DNA of 64,000 bases, taken from positions 4,154,001 through 4,218,000 of the forward strand of contig OY727096.1 in the NCBI GenBank assembly GCA_963402885.1. Reading direction: 5' to 3'. Position 1 is the first letter of the stretch, and each line of letters begins with the position of its first letter. Origin of the DNA: Antedon bifida (lineage: Eukaryota; Echinodermata; Crinoidea; Comatulida; Antedonidae). The translations under genes and the position numbers were made by a program. Below are positions 1-11,800 of the stretch, one piece after another. Below the pieces are notes generated by a model. The model was not told the DNA's origin and ran no database searches. It worked only from the letters and a program-made list of their open reading frames with translations.

Positions 1-129
1 GAAAATGAAATCATATTTTTTTTTTGTTTTTTTTCTATGGAAGTGATTAACTTCATTAAAATTGCAAAATAATCTATTTAAAGTCTGATTTATAAATACT
101 TATTTTTCATGATTTTAGGGGATCTTTAA
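1..129. mobile_element. TTAAAGATGTATT-ended element (family T), right end cut by window edge
   Basis: It matches the family T segment with AAGTGATTAACTTCATTAAAA..GCAAAAT and ends GGGGATCTTTAAA. Confidence 0.65.
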
Positions 130-521
130 AATAAATTAATTATAAAAATAAATATAAATAATTGATGTGTATCACAAAATAATAATAACATGTAGTCACA
201 GTTATGCCTATTATTAGTGATTATCCAATATTTGAAAATCAATTCATTTATAATTTGTGTATGTTTGCCTACTTTATACAGTACATAAACAACTGAATGT
301 TTTAATGTATAAATTAAGAATGATAAAAAGAACGGTAAGGATTACGGAAGGACGACAACTGCTTTCTTATGAAAGATTCTGAAAGCAAAAATCTTGTGTC
401 AACAACGAACAATAATATTGGCTGGAAATTGCATTACAAGAAGACAGCAACTTAAAAGAAAATCAATATCAAACAATAATTTGAGATACTGAAAGGAAAC
501 TGCAGCAGGCGATATTGATTT
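130..521. other. Non-coding AT-rich interval
   Basis: Probably intron of the partial gene to the right. I see no exon, RNA gene or clear transposon. Confidence 0.5.
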
Positions 522-760
522 TAGCTAATTCATTGCGTCTTCAAACCTATGTTATAAGCAGTAAACACATTTAATTGTAATGTACTGTAATTAAAGGATG
601 GTTGACACAGATATAACATAATTTTGCTATGTGAATTTAGCTAATTAATTCATTGCGTCTTCAAACCTATGTTATAATATAAGCAGTAAACACATTTAAT
701 TGTAATGATACTCTACTGTAAGTAAGTACAGTTGGTACAGAATATAATATAATTTTGATA
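522..760. repeat. Two-copy tandem duplication of about 116 bp
   Basis: AGCTAATTCATTGCGTCTTC..TAAGCAGTAAACACATTTAA..ATATAAC(A/T)ATAATTTTG occurs from 522 and again from 638. It lies downstream of the partial gene's first exon (in its intron). Confidence 0.75.
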
Positions 761-1088
761 TCTTGGGAGAAAAGAATAGTTGCGCGCTATTTTATTACTA
801 TGATTGGTCAGTTAATACCAGGGCAATACATGCGCGTGCAGCAAGAACTCGGAACAAAAACACTGGCCTCTTGTTTTTGTGTTTTTCTTCCGAGATTTCA
901 CATGGGACTCGGGAGATTTTCCACAAAATTGTCTTCACACTATGCAAACCTGGTTACAACTTGTTACAAGTAGAGTGAAAATATTTCTTTTAACACTACG
1001 GCCAACCTAACCAGTAAGGGACATTTTATTGGGTTTCAAAAGTGTCGCTTCTACTGTATTCAATTATGATAAACAAAATGTTACTTAC

Positions 1089-1580
1089 CGACGGAATATA
1101 GTTTTTATCTTTTAAAAATGGAAGGAACGAAGCATTCACTTTTGGAAACGGTGGTGGTTGCTCCTTTGGCTCTTCTAAAAGTGCTTTGAGATCAGGTGGC
1201 AATTTTTGAATTTCTTTAACTTTATTTGATGCGAAAATGTTAAATTTCTTTACAGTCTTAACAGCTGTATTATTATTATAATTATCCTTAATTGGACTAT
1301 TATTAGATATTTGCGATTGATTATAAAGATCTTGTATATTTAATCTTTCGTTAATTTTTGCTAAAAGTATGGAGATCTCATTCAGCTGCCCGTCTTGATT
1401 CTGACTATTTTTTCTGTATAAAATGTTGGCTTTTTCTGCTTTGTTTGAATGATGTCCAATGGGGAACATGGCAGTCCAATTATTACTTATTAAATTTACA
1501 AAAACATACAGAATTATAAAAAATAAAATAATCGCTGGTATCCGTGTCCGAGATCTTGTCAGCATTCGAGAAAACATCAT
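1089..1580 (-). CDS. N-terminal coding exon of a second ST6GalNAc-like type II membrane protein (partial)
   Basis: The reading frame opens at ATG 1578-1580 (a second ATG follows at once and has the better context) and runs 164 codons to a splice donor GTAAGT just below 1089. Two in-frame TGA codons lie upstream, so the start is in this exon. A short basic N-terminus (RMLTRSRTR) is followed by a hydrophobic stretch of about 17 residues (IPAIILFFIILYVFVNL), as expected of a Golgi type II anchor, and then a polar, Asn-rich stem. The exon ends with a proline-rich segment and ..DKNYIPS at phase 0. The stem exon of the complete gene at 5875-16028 ends in the same way (..DDSYKPS, phase 0, after a similar PPP-P-P segment), so I infer a tandem paralogue. 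The catalytic exons lie beyond the left edge, so enzyme identity is not shown directly. Confidence 0.55.
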
Positions 1581-1864
1581 TAAAAAATAGTTTGTCTTCA
1601 ATTCTTGGAAAACTCATCAACAAAAACTGGAATTCATTATTGCAACTTCTGAAATGACAACAATAACAAAATGGATCACTTTCTATGTCATAACTAAACT
1701 GATTACAAAAGTCGATCTCTTGCACCACATATTGATTGCACAGACAGAGGTTTCATACACTTTTAAAGTTGTTTTGTAGAGTAATTTTCTAAAAATATAT
1801 TATAATCAATTTATTAAACAGATCAATAATTATCAATCAAGAAATTCAAATCCGTTTATTCCAG

Positions 1865-2080
1865 AAGTAACTACTAGGCTACTAACTACTTAGTTAGGAT
1901 TCTAGCCCCTGCTAGGGTCAAGCCTTCGCCATGACTAGGCCTAGTCCCTTCCCTCTGTAGGCCTATCCTAGCCTAGATAGTGCACGGGCGGGTACAGTAG
2001 TGGTGGAATATAGGCCTAGAGCTGCTACCTAAAGTTAGTAAGTAGGCTAGGCCTAGGCCTAGGCCTGGCTGGGCATGTGG
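1865..2080. repeat. TAGGCC-rich low-complexity block
   Basis: Frequent overlapping TAGGCC, CCTAGG and CTAGGCCTA words; a similar block lies at 35795-36560. It lies upstream of the partial gene's start and may be in its promoter region. No coding sequence seen. Confidence 0.6.
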
Positions 2081-2361
2081 ATGAGTCGTGAAAGGTTTAA
2101 CACAAGAAGTGGTAAAACATTTCCACATACAATAAACAGGAAATAAAGAGAACAATATTATTCTATTAATCAATATATTTTATAAATAAACAACCATATT
2201 AAAAAAACAAGAAAACTTACAACAAAACAACAAAATCTTCGAGTTGTTGTTTTGCGACGTGTATGCCATAGAAAAAGTGTATTAATAATTTTACGAATGG
2301 CTCCCTCTACCGTCAAAACTATGCAAAAAAGTTTTATTACAGAGTTAGAGTCGAGTAGATA

Positions 2362-2671
2362 CGTATTTATTCGAATAAACGCCCGGGCGTTTATTATATT
2401 GTACGTGGAGCAGGGTGTTTAGGGAGGGGGTGGGGGGTGTTTATTCGAGGGAGGCGTTTTTTTTGTGTGTATATGGTAACATGTATAATCAAATAAATAC
2501 GCCTAGGTATGAAAAAAATACACTAACAATGTTATCACAATTCTTGGTTGTAGTAGAAATCATGTCAATCAATGAATTCTACTACAAATAGAAATGTTGT
2601 AGGCCTAATTAATACAATATTCCAATTGGGGCGCGTTTATTCATAGCGGGGCGTTTATTCGAATAAATACG
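2362..2671. mobile_element. MITE with TATTTATTCGAATAAACGCC ends
   Basis: The left end CGTATTTATTCGAATAAACG is matched inverted by CGTTTATTCGAATAAATACG at the right. Two further degenerate copies of GGCGTTTATTCGA occur inside. Confidence 0.65.
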
Positions 2672-3716
2672 GTAATCTAAAATACTGTACGAGGTTTTAC
2701 CACGGCGCTACAATCTTTGTTCTTACCGTATTACTGTACCTCCTGTATATTACGTAAACTAAAAATTATAATATCTATGAAAAACCATAAGTATTATAAT
2801 ATAATTACCAATTCCAACTTTTTTATACCACACAACGTGATATTTTGTATTCATAAAAATTGAATTATCAATTTTGTCGATACATTTTTTAATAGTTTCG
2901 AACGACAGTTGGATGATCAGCTGTTGTCATCCTATCATCATCAATGTCATCATTTTATAAGCAAACACTTATTTATTAACGCGACGAGTGTGAAATTATT
3001 GTGTTGATCATGTGTTGATAATTTACACCGTAAAACAAAATGTTATCGATTAATCGTTATTGTGTTTGATAGTTTGCACCGTAAAACAGAATATTAACAT
3101 TATCGATTGATAACGGGTTTCACTACAGTAATTTTTCTATAAACCGTACTACCACAAGCAAGTTGGATTATCCGCGAGATGTCGCTTCTTCACAAACTGT
3201 GATTAGGCCTAATTATAATACAACTGAAAAAGGATAATGCCGCCCAGCCAGGATGATGCCAATAACCGGCCTTCATCCCGGCATTATGAGCCAATACTAT
3301 CAATCGGCAAGGGTGGATCTATCCGTGCTTAGGTCAATTACAAATTTTGTTTATTCCTTTTTATGTATTTTCAATTCTTTTATCGTAAATGTACATCGAA
3401 GAACGTTTTCCTTGTACAGCGTTTATCTCCGTACCATCGTATCCCCAAACAATAAGTCCCCGGATGTCAATTATAAACCCCCTGCCCTTATATATGAATC
3501 CATCAATTTATGCTATCAATTGATAATTAATTAAAGGGAGAGGACAGTTTTGTACACCGTTTATCTCCGTCCCCGACCCCCAATGGCCGTTCCGCCGCGA
3601 AAGGTTAAACGATAACAAACAACGGATACTATGAAGATTTCATAATTTCTGCATCGCATACGTACCTACGACGTCGGCAAAAAACACGCCGCGCGATTTT
3701 GACGATCAACGTTCCC
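2672..3716. other. Intergenic, no gene seen
   Basis: It contains the 60-bp duplication at 3001-3125 and a GC-richer stretch with CCGGCCTTCATCCCGGC near 3270. The longest frame (3253-3534) has no recognisable feature. Confidence 0.5.
3001..3125. repeat. Two-copy tandem duplication of about 60 bp
   Basis: GTGTT(G)GATA.TTT.CACCGTAAAACA and TTATCGATT.AT..TTA occur twice in a row. Confidence 0.55.
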
Positions 3717-3908
3717 CAGTGGCGTAACGTAGAGGCATGAGGCCCCTGGTTTAGGAACCCTAAGTGGCCCTCCAACGATGGAGGCCTCGGGCGTTTTTAG
3801 TCCTTTTCGACATATTATAATGTCTTTTTCCTCTGGGCACAGCACTATAAGCTCCGGGCACCTGGGTTTAGCCAGTGAGCGCTCATCCATAGCCGTTACG
3901 CCACTGCG
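3717..3908. mobile_element. Small MITE with AGTGGCGTAACG ends
   Basis: The ends CAGTGGCGTAACG and CGTTACGCCACTG are inverted repeats about 190 bp apart. A related, inverted and end-truncated copy is at 14037-14205. Confidence 0.75.
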
Positions 3909-4654
3909 TTACCCAATTTGAGAATGTATTACAATTATACTGACACACCTTTAAACTATTCGTTATAAAATTTATTTTAAATAAAGAAATTAATTATTTA
4001 TTAATATAATTCTATTACAATTTTGGAATGTAAAATCGAAAAACTTGTTATAATTAAGGTACTGTTAATCAAGTTTTGCTTAAGTCAAAATAATTAAGTG
4101 CTTAAGTTAACAAAAATGACTTTGACTAAAAAGTCTTTTGATCATATTGAATATAGACTTCGTCATCTAAGATCGAAGAAAAATAAGTAAAAAAGGTTAT
4201 TTTAAAAACTGACTTAAGTAAAAACATTGACTTAACACAAAGATTTTTATTCTTAAGTATGTTTGATAAATCTGACCTGTTTCAATAATTTAAAAAAAAG
4301 GTTTAGTAAATCTGAAATTTAACAATGGCTGTGGAATAACATGTTAACTCCGTACATTTAATTGCACATGATATGATTAAAAATTTCCCTAGCAATCTTC
4401 ACAATATATTGTACATACACTTATTGCACTATTTAACTGATTGATTAATTTTTTCATGTTACCCAAATTCTAAAATATTTAGTCATAACTAAATACCTGG
4501 CAAACAAGTAACAATAATTCTATAAAAAAGATAAATAAAACTCTTTGCTGCTTGCATTATCTATTGAAGCAGAAATCATGAATAATTGATGAGATAAATT
4601 AGAGCATTATTTAGGACATTTTCTGCAAGGCAATTGTTTCCCAGTGGTATAATA
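3909..4654. other. Intergenic AT-rich interval
   Basis: No exon, RNA gene or transposon recognised; direct short repeats of TTAAGT(C)AAA occur at 4076-4260. Confidence 0.5.
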
Positions 4655-5027
4655 TTTAAAGATGTATTTTCCCCCCCCCCCCCCCCAAAAAAAACATGAA
4701 AAATGAAGATTAATTAAATCAGATTTTGAACAGGTTATTTTGTAGTTTTAATAAAGGTAATCACTTCCATTGAAGAAAAAACGAAAAAAAAAAAAATTAT
4801 TTCACTTATAAAATAACATAATAAATGGTTAAATTCAACCAAAAATCCATTGTCTGGCGGCCAATTTGACCTTTTTTTGCTTTAATTAACAGTTTTTTCT
4901 GGTAAATACATTTTGTTTAGATCCAAATTTTTGTCAAAGTGGATAACAATTATGTGACAATAAAATGGCATATTCAACAACAACAAAAATTCAAAAATTA
5001 TTTTTCAGAGGGACAATACATCTTTAA
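4655..5027. mobile_element. Family T MITE, 373 bp, with poly-C tract
   Basis: Left end TTAAAGATGTATTTTCCCC and right end GGACAATACATCTTTAA. The CCCC of the left end has expanded to 16 C residues (4671-4686). Flanking TTAA/TA is compatible with a short target duplication. Confidence 0.8.
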
Positions 5028-5284
5028 GGTTGTGGATTTGAAGGGTGGGTTGTTCAATTTCTGTTATAATAAGAGATTATTTAGAGGGGTAGGTTTAATT
5101 ATATCTAAACAATAGTTTGGTTCTCTTATAATTCTTTAACATAGAAAATATTTAGGCTCATATTCATGATTTCTACCTTAATCAGATACAAAAAAATATG
5201 TGCTACTTATACACTGAATATTTGTTATAAATCAATAAAATGGTAATATAAATTAGTAATATCAAAATTAAATTAATTGATCAG

Positions 5285-5362
5285 AAATCTGCATGGCCTT
5301 TTTTAAGATTTGAACCTGTGATTCATTTACAGGACGAGCATCTTAACCACTGGACCATAAAG
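5285..5362 (-). mobile_element. tRNA-like SINE head fragment
   Basis: The - strand reads GGTCCAGTGGTTAAGATGCT..GGTTCAAATC, an A box and B box without a recognisable body. Confidence 0.5.
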
Positions 5363-5404
5363 AACCTTGATGAAAGTCAAAAACAGATTTAATACAAGAT
5401 TGAA

Positions 5405-5800
5405 ATGTGTCCATAGAAGTGTACATGTGTTTATATAGACGTGTACATGTGTTTTTATAGACGTGTACATGAGTTTATATAGACGTGTACATGAGTTTAT
5501 ATAGACCAGTACATTTGTCTATACAGACGTGTTTATGTGTCTATATAGACCAGTACATCTGTCTATACAGACGTGTTTATGTGTCTATATAGACGTGTAC
5601 ATGTGTCTATATAGACGTGTACATGTGTCTATATAAACGTGTACATGTGTCTATATAAACGTGTACATGTGTCTATATAAACGTGTACATGTGTCTATAT
5701 AGACGTGTACATGTGTCTATATAGACGTGTACATGTGTCCATATAGACGTGTACATGTGTCTATATAGACATGTACATGTGTTTATAGAGACATGTCTGT
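5405..5800. repeat. 22-bp palindromic minisatellite, about 17-18 copies
   Basis: Tandem units built from GTCTATATAGAC and GTGTACATGT, both self-complementary cores. Variants (TTTATA, CCAGTACAT, TATAAAC) are grouped rather than random. The array starts to decay after about 5780 and ends 75 bp from the sialyltransferase stop codon, so it is in that gene's 3' flank or 3' UTR. Confidence 0.9.
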
Positions 5801-5874
5801 GTTTAAATAAATGTAAAGGTTAATCATGTGTTCACATAGACATGTCTAGTCTATGTGTTCATATATGTATGTGT

Positions 5875-8800
5875 TTATACAGATGTTCTATTGAAAAGAG
5901 TAATTAAGCCTTCCTCATGTAGTTTCCTCCAAAGAACGCGTTCATTGTCGACATCGTGGGCACTCATCATAGCATCTGTGTGTTCAACGAAACCTGTGTC
6001 GTAGTAATGCAATGTGAATCGTTTATCGTAGCCAAAACCATAGATATTGACTTCATCACATAAATGCATCGCAAGGAAGACAACTAGAGCACCTAAAATA
6101 ACAAAAGAAATTCATTTTTAGGAGTAATTGACTATAACGTTCCAATTATGTATTATAGGATAATAATATATAAAAAATCAAAGCATACAGCGAGTCTCTA
6201 TAATATCCCATAAAACGCATCTTACCTGTTGTAGGCCTAGCAGATTTTGCATCCAGGTAATGTGTGAATGCGTACCGCAAAAAGTCTGGATGTAGAATAC
6301 GAAGCTGTTCAACTTTGACCTTTGGCATAGGTGGTTGCCTAGTAGAAGAGCATAAATAACATTATAGAAAGACATTATTCTTTTTACCAAAAATATTGCA
6401 ATGTGAAAAACAAATGTATATATATTATGCTTTTGACCCACAGGACGAAATGTACTCTATCATAACATATAGTATAAATGAATTATAAAAGACTGATTAA
6501 GGCCTTCCTAATAAAAAGAATTGTTATATTTCCAAACACAGGGACAGTCTAGATTATTAAAACAATAAAAAATTCTTCTTTTAGCAGTTTTTGATATCTA
6601 TTTTTGACATTAATTATTAGCAATCCCACTGTTAAAAAAATCCTGAAAATAAATGTTCAATTGGTCCACCCAAACAGTGATCTTTGGTCTATAATTAGAG
6701 AGAGTCTCTAATTGGAGGGATCAGCTAATTATACAAGATAGGCAGCAGCCTTTAACTGGAGGGAAGCCTTTAATTTAAGGGGTTTTTAATTGGAGGGTGA
6801 CTTTCATTTGCTATGGTACCCATTTTATGATAATAATCAGAATGAATGTTAAGCTCTGTCTACACTATATCAAGCTATAGTTTGACAAAAAAAATGTGAT
6901 GTGCCCAAGTAGTGATATGACATCATCATGTCCATATATAGCACATCACATTTTTTGACATGAAGTTTGATAGTGTAGACAGACCTTTTAGTGTATCTAA
7001 GCAACAGATAAGTTAATTTATGAATGGTCATAAAAGACAATAAGAGTGGATTGAGAATTGTAATGAAACAGATGGCAAAAACTGGACACAACAATAAACC
7101 ATTGAAACATTTCAATCTGTCTCTTAGCAAAGAAAATTATCAGGTCAAAATTAATCTACTTCAGTTACTGCAGACGTACTTGTATTCTTTTACTGAATTA
7201 ACGTATGATTTTTGTTCCAATGTAGAAGTTTATGAGTCAGTCAGTGAAACCAACCGTATGTAAGATAACCCAACAACCGCTTGCTAAATAGAACGCAACG
7301 CAGCGACGTATTGACGCAAAGTGCTGTATTGCATAATCACAAATGGGAACCGAAGATGCAATAGTGCTGCAAACATCGCAGGTTTGATTTCACGCAGGCG
7401 GGGGCAAACACAATGATTGGAACGGCATTTTCTTACGTTGCATAGATTGCGTTACGTTGCGTCGCTAGTGGGAACCAAGCTTTAGTAAAATATAGTTACT
7501 GCAGTAACTGCAGTAGATTAATTTAGACATGATCCCTTTACTATTCTACAGTAATTCAAATATTGAAAAAATAGTTAAATATATATATACAGTAAACACA
7601 GCAAGAATCATAATATGGATAAAATGGTGTCGGTGTAGAAAATGATGCAAATGCGGTGCTGTAATGTGTACTCATGCAAAAACCATGAAAAAAAAAGAAT
7701 TAAAAATATTCTTTCCTTTTTTGGAAATAGTTTACAATTATCTAATTACAAATTAATAGATACGTTTCGGAACCATCATGGAACCATTTTCAAGATCAAG
7801 TGATCATATTATAAAAAACAACAAACACCAATGGGTGACAGGAAATACTAATTGATTGATGGTTCCGAAACCTCGATCTTCTTGTCTTTTGTCATTAAAT
7901 TTTATTGTAAAATTATCTAATTATTCAGTAATAATAATAGAAAGTGTATTAATTAATAATAAAAACGTGATTTGAATAACTACTGTAATGCTAAATAGAG
8001 TTATTGAAGATTTGTAAAATGTTTTGCCCTACTCGGACATAAATTGTACTTAATAATAAGTACATATTATGAGAAATTGTTAAAAAGTAATTCTCTGGTG
8101 GACTTGAAACCACAACCTCCGGATCACTAGCATAAATATGTGGTGATAACCATGTTCTTTAATTCTCCATATTAAATATCACTCAACAATGCATAATTGA
8201 CTTCACATAGTCTACAGACAGTTAGTGTAAATCAATAGATAGCACAGCTGTTGTATAAGTGCCTGTAAACATACATTACAATACCTTAGTAGCATTACAA
8301 CATGAACTAGGAAAAATAATAAATAAATAATAAATATTAATAATAATAATATTCGTTTTCTAATAGCGCTTATTGCACAATGCTTCTAAGCGCTTCACAT
8401 TTTTCCCCCAGTCTTTTTTTTGGACCAAACACGATGGAAACATATACTGTACTCCCATAATGCAGCTAGTAATCAGCGCAAAGTTGTGTCTTGATCTAAC
8501 CGGGTGGTATGTAGTACGTCCTCGACCCAGTCTCATGGTTGGAGTGGTTATATGGAGAATTAAAGTGTTTTATTTTGATTGATAAACATTAAATTCATGA
8601 AAGAGATGTATCTGTCTACACTATTAGACTAGTTTGACAAAAAAAAGTGTGATGTGCACAAATTTGGTAGTGATATGCCCAAATATGGTTGTGATATGAC
8701 ATCATCATGTCCATATATGGGCACATCACATGGAGTTTGATAATGTAGACAGAGCTTTAGCTATGTTTAAATTTTAGGAAACCCTCACCAACATTTAAAT

Positions 8801-11800
8801 ACCTGATTTAAAAGACGGGGCACAAAACCGCTTTCTCCGTTATAAAAATAGGTTATTCAACCGTTTACCGTATCACCCTTATGAATATGATAAATTCCCG
8901 AAGCAGTGAAGCGTGAAATATGCGCCAATTTATTGGTAAGTATACAAACCAGTATGACGTTCGTGTCTTCATTCTAGGTGGTTTCTGTAAACCTAACATT
9001 GCTTTAGCATACTCAACGTCAAACTTCTTAAACATAGAAAATGTGTACCACAAATTCTAGATCATCACAGTGAACCAAAATAAAAAGAATTATTATGATG
9101 GAAACAGTACCTTTAATTTTGGAAATAATATACCTGTTTTAATGCTAAAATGTGGGACCTTTTAAAGGGTAGATTTGGGTTTAAAATTTGCAATTGTTTA
9201 TTTTAAATGATAAAACTTTATAAACAACATTGAACCCCACTTATTTTTGACAGCGGAGAAAACTTTGCAATTTGCTACATTTTCCATGGAGTTTTATGGT
9301 TTTCGGAAATACTTTTGTGGACTTTCAGAAGATGCTTTTGAGAGCATCTATTATTGTGCACTTGTATGTAATTCTGTACAGAGTGTGATACTGGTTTAGG
9401 TTTTGAAGATTTTTTGGGAGAATTTCATGTAAAATGCTACTACCAAATTGTATGTAATAGTTCTTGAACATGGTGACAGAAATTGTTAATTAAAAGAAAT
9501 ATATAATATCAGATATAGAAAAACAAGATGTCTTAAATAAATTTTTCTTCCTTCCACACCAAACCACCCCCCACCCACCCTCTTCTGCAAAAGGAATCTT
9601 AAAAAGTGCTAGAAAACTTGTGATGCAGATATAATGTATGATTAAGTTTATATCGTAAATTCATTTTACAGTTTAAAATGGTATTTTGATCACAAATATG
9701 TCATATAAATTTGGCATGTAATGTTTTAAAATTCCTATTATTTTAGTAGAAATTCACAAAAGCCCATCTTGCAAAGAAGACATTTCGAAAAAAAAGCCTA
9801 TTTCGACAAAAAAGCTTATCTTGAAAAGAAGCTCACACAAGAGTACTAAAAAAGAATGGCCACGGAGCCATAACAGTCATGTTTCATGCCGGATGACAAA
9901 ATAAACATTGAAGAAGAAAAAAACATGCAATTAAAGTAATTTTGCGGATTTTAAATACTGACCAAGGGTCTCGGTGTGATGATTTATAGAGGGGCGGTGG
10001 AATTTCATTCAGAATGTTTCTGCTAAACGCTGTATCATAACTCTTAAACATTGCGTAAAAAAAATCTACAGTCTTTAGGAGAAAAATTGTACATTATTCA
10101 AAATAGTTTTCAGTTTCAAAATATACAATGATTATATAATAGAATTCTTTCATTATAATTTAGCTTATTTTATTTGTATTGCCCCCTCCCACCCGTACTA
10201 AACTTCAAAGAACACAAAATAAAGTAATTAGATTCACAAAATAAAGTAATTAGATTCATCTTAGGGAAACATAATAGATACCATATCACCAAAGACGATT
10301 ATACTTTTCTTGGTTTATTAGATGTTAAAACCAGGGCCGAACAAATGACACTACAACACGTACAGACAATATATACAAAAAGTTGTCCAGACTTTATGTT
10401 AAATAATTTTAATAGGATAAACCATAACCATGGTACTAGAGGTAAAGATTGTAATTTTATTGTTCCAATGAATAACTATACTGTTAGTAAGACCTTTTTT
10501 TTTAATGCAATTAACTGTGGAACAAATTACCAATAGAAATAAAAAATATTTTTACACACAATAGTTTTAAAAGGACTCTTAAGAAATTTTTATTAACAAA
10601 TATGCAAATTATATAGACCTAAATTATGATTGACTTTTCTTGTAAATAATAGTAGATATTTTTATAATAATAATGATTATCAGAATTCGGCATAAATCAA
10701 ACATGTAATTAAATTAATTTGTAATACTGTATAAAATAATAATAGATCTATATTTTTGTATAATTATTGTAATATTGTTTTATTATGTTGGGGACCCCTT
10801 TGAAAACAAGCCTCTGGACTTAAGGGGCCATCCCCTGCTTTCCATGCTTATTTTTTTGTCTAGTCTTGTATTTTTATATTTAATGTTTCTCTTTTTATTT
10901 CATTTACATTATACTGTCTTATATATTTGTACTGTATTTGGAAAGCAATAAATATTACTTACTTACACCCGGTACTGTAATTTGCCTTTGAATTTATATT
11001 AATAAATAATTAATTTGAAACTGTCTTTCCTTATAATTTTGATTTTAGCTTTTTGCTTATTTTATTTGTATCTCCATTGAAATGCAGTCACATCATTGTA
11101 ATTTTTCCTCAGTGATTTACCTTTGAATTTATATCAATAAATAATTTTAATTATTATTTTCAATAACCTATTGTGTTAATGAATATAGACCATGACAAAT
11201 TAGAGCAATGCTGAGTGAGTCTAGCCGCCCTAACTGATTCTTATTACTAGCCCAACACAGGAAGAAAGATTGGCTTGCCCGAAGTGGATTTGGATACATA
11301 GGTTATGAAAACACAATTTTTTTTTGGTTAGCATAAATAAAACATAAATTAAATACCATATATCCTCAGGTATAATTCCACTTTAGGTCTAATCCCACCC
11401 CATGCTTTATGTCTGATTTCACAAACAGGCATATCCCCGGGTATAGTCCCAGTATTGACTTTCAATCTGGATGTAGTCCTCATCTAAATTCAGTTCAGAT
11501 GAGTTTTTACAAGAAATGCCTACCAATAACTTTTCCTGAATCAGGCTTTCTCTGGGTATAGCCCCACCTCCCAAAGTCAGCCAAATTTTGTGTTCTAGGG
11601 GGGGGGGGGGGGGGGGGGGTTATACCAGAGGAGATACGGTAAAACATTCATTTCAACACTTATATGCAACACAAACAGTATTACTGTATAATCACATGCT
11701 CATATATAATCCCAGTGGGCTTAAAAAAACATGCTTAATTGATGATTATAATTTCTCAGTACATTTTTTGTTCATTTTAGTCTCATGCAAATATTTTATT

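Noticed and set aside
755-978. Two overlapping short + frames
   Set aside because: No start context, domain or splice support; the area is repetitive intron-like sequence.
5405-5800. CRISPR-like regular repeats
   Set aside because: Units are directly adjacent with no unique spacers; this is a minisatellite in animal DNA.
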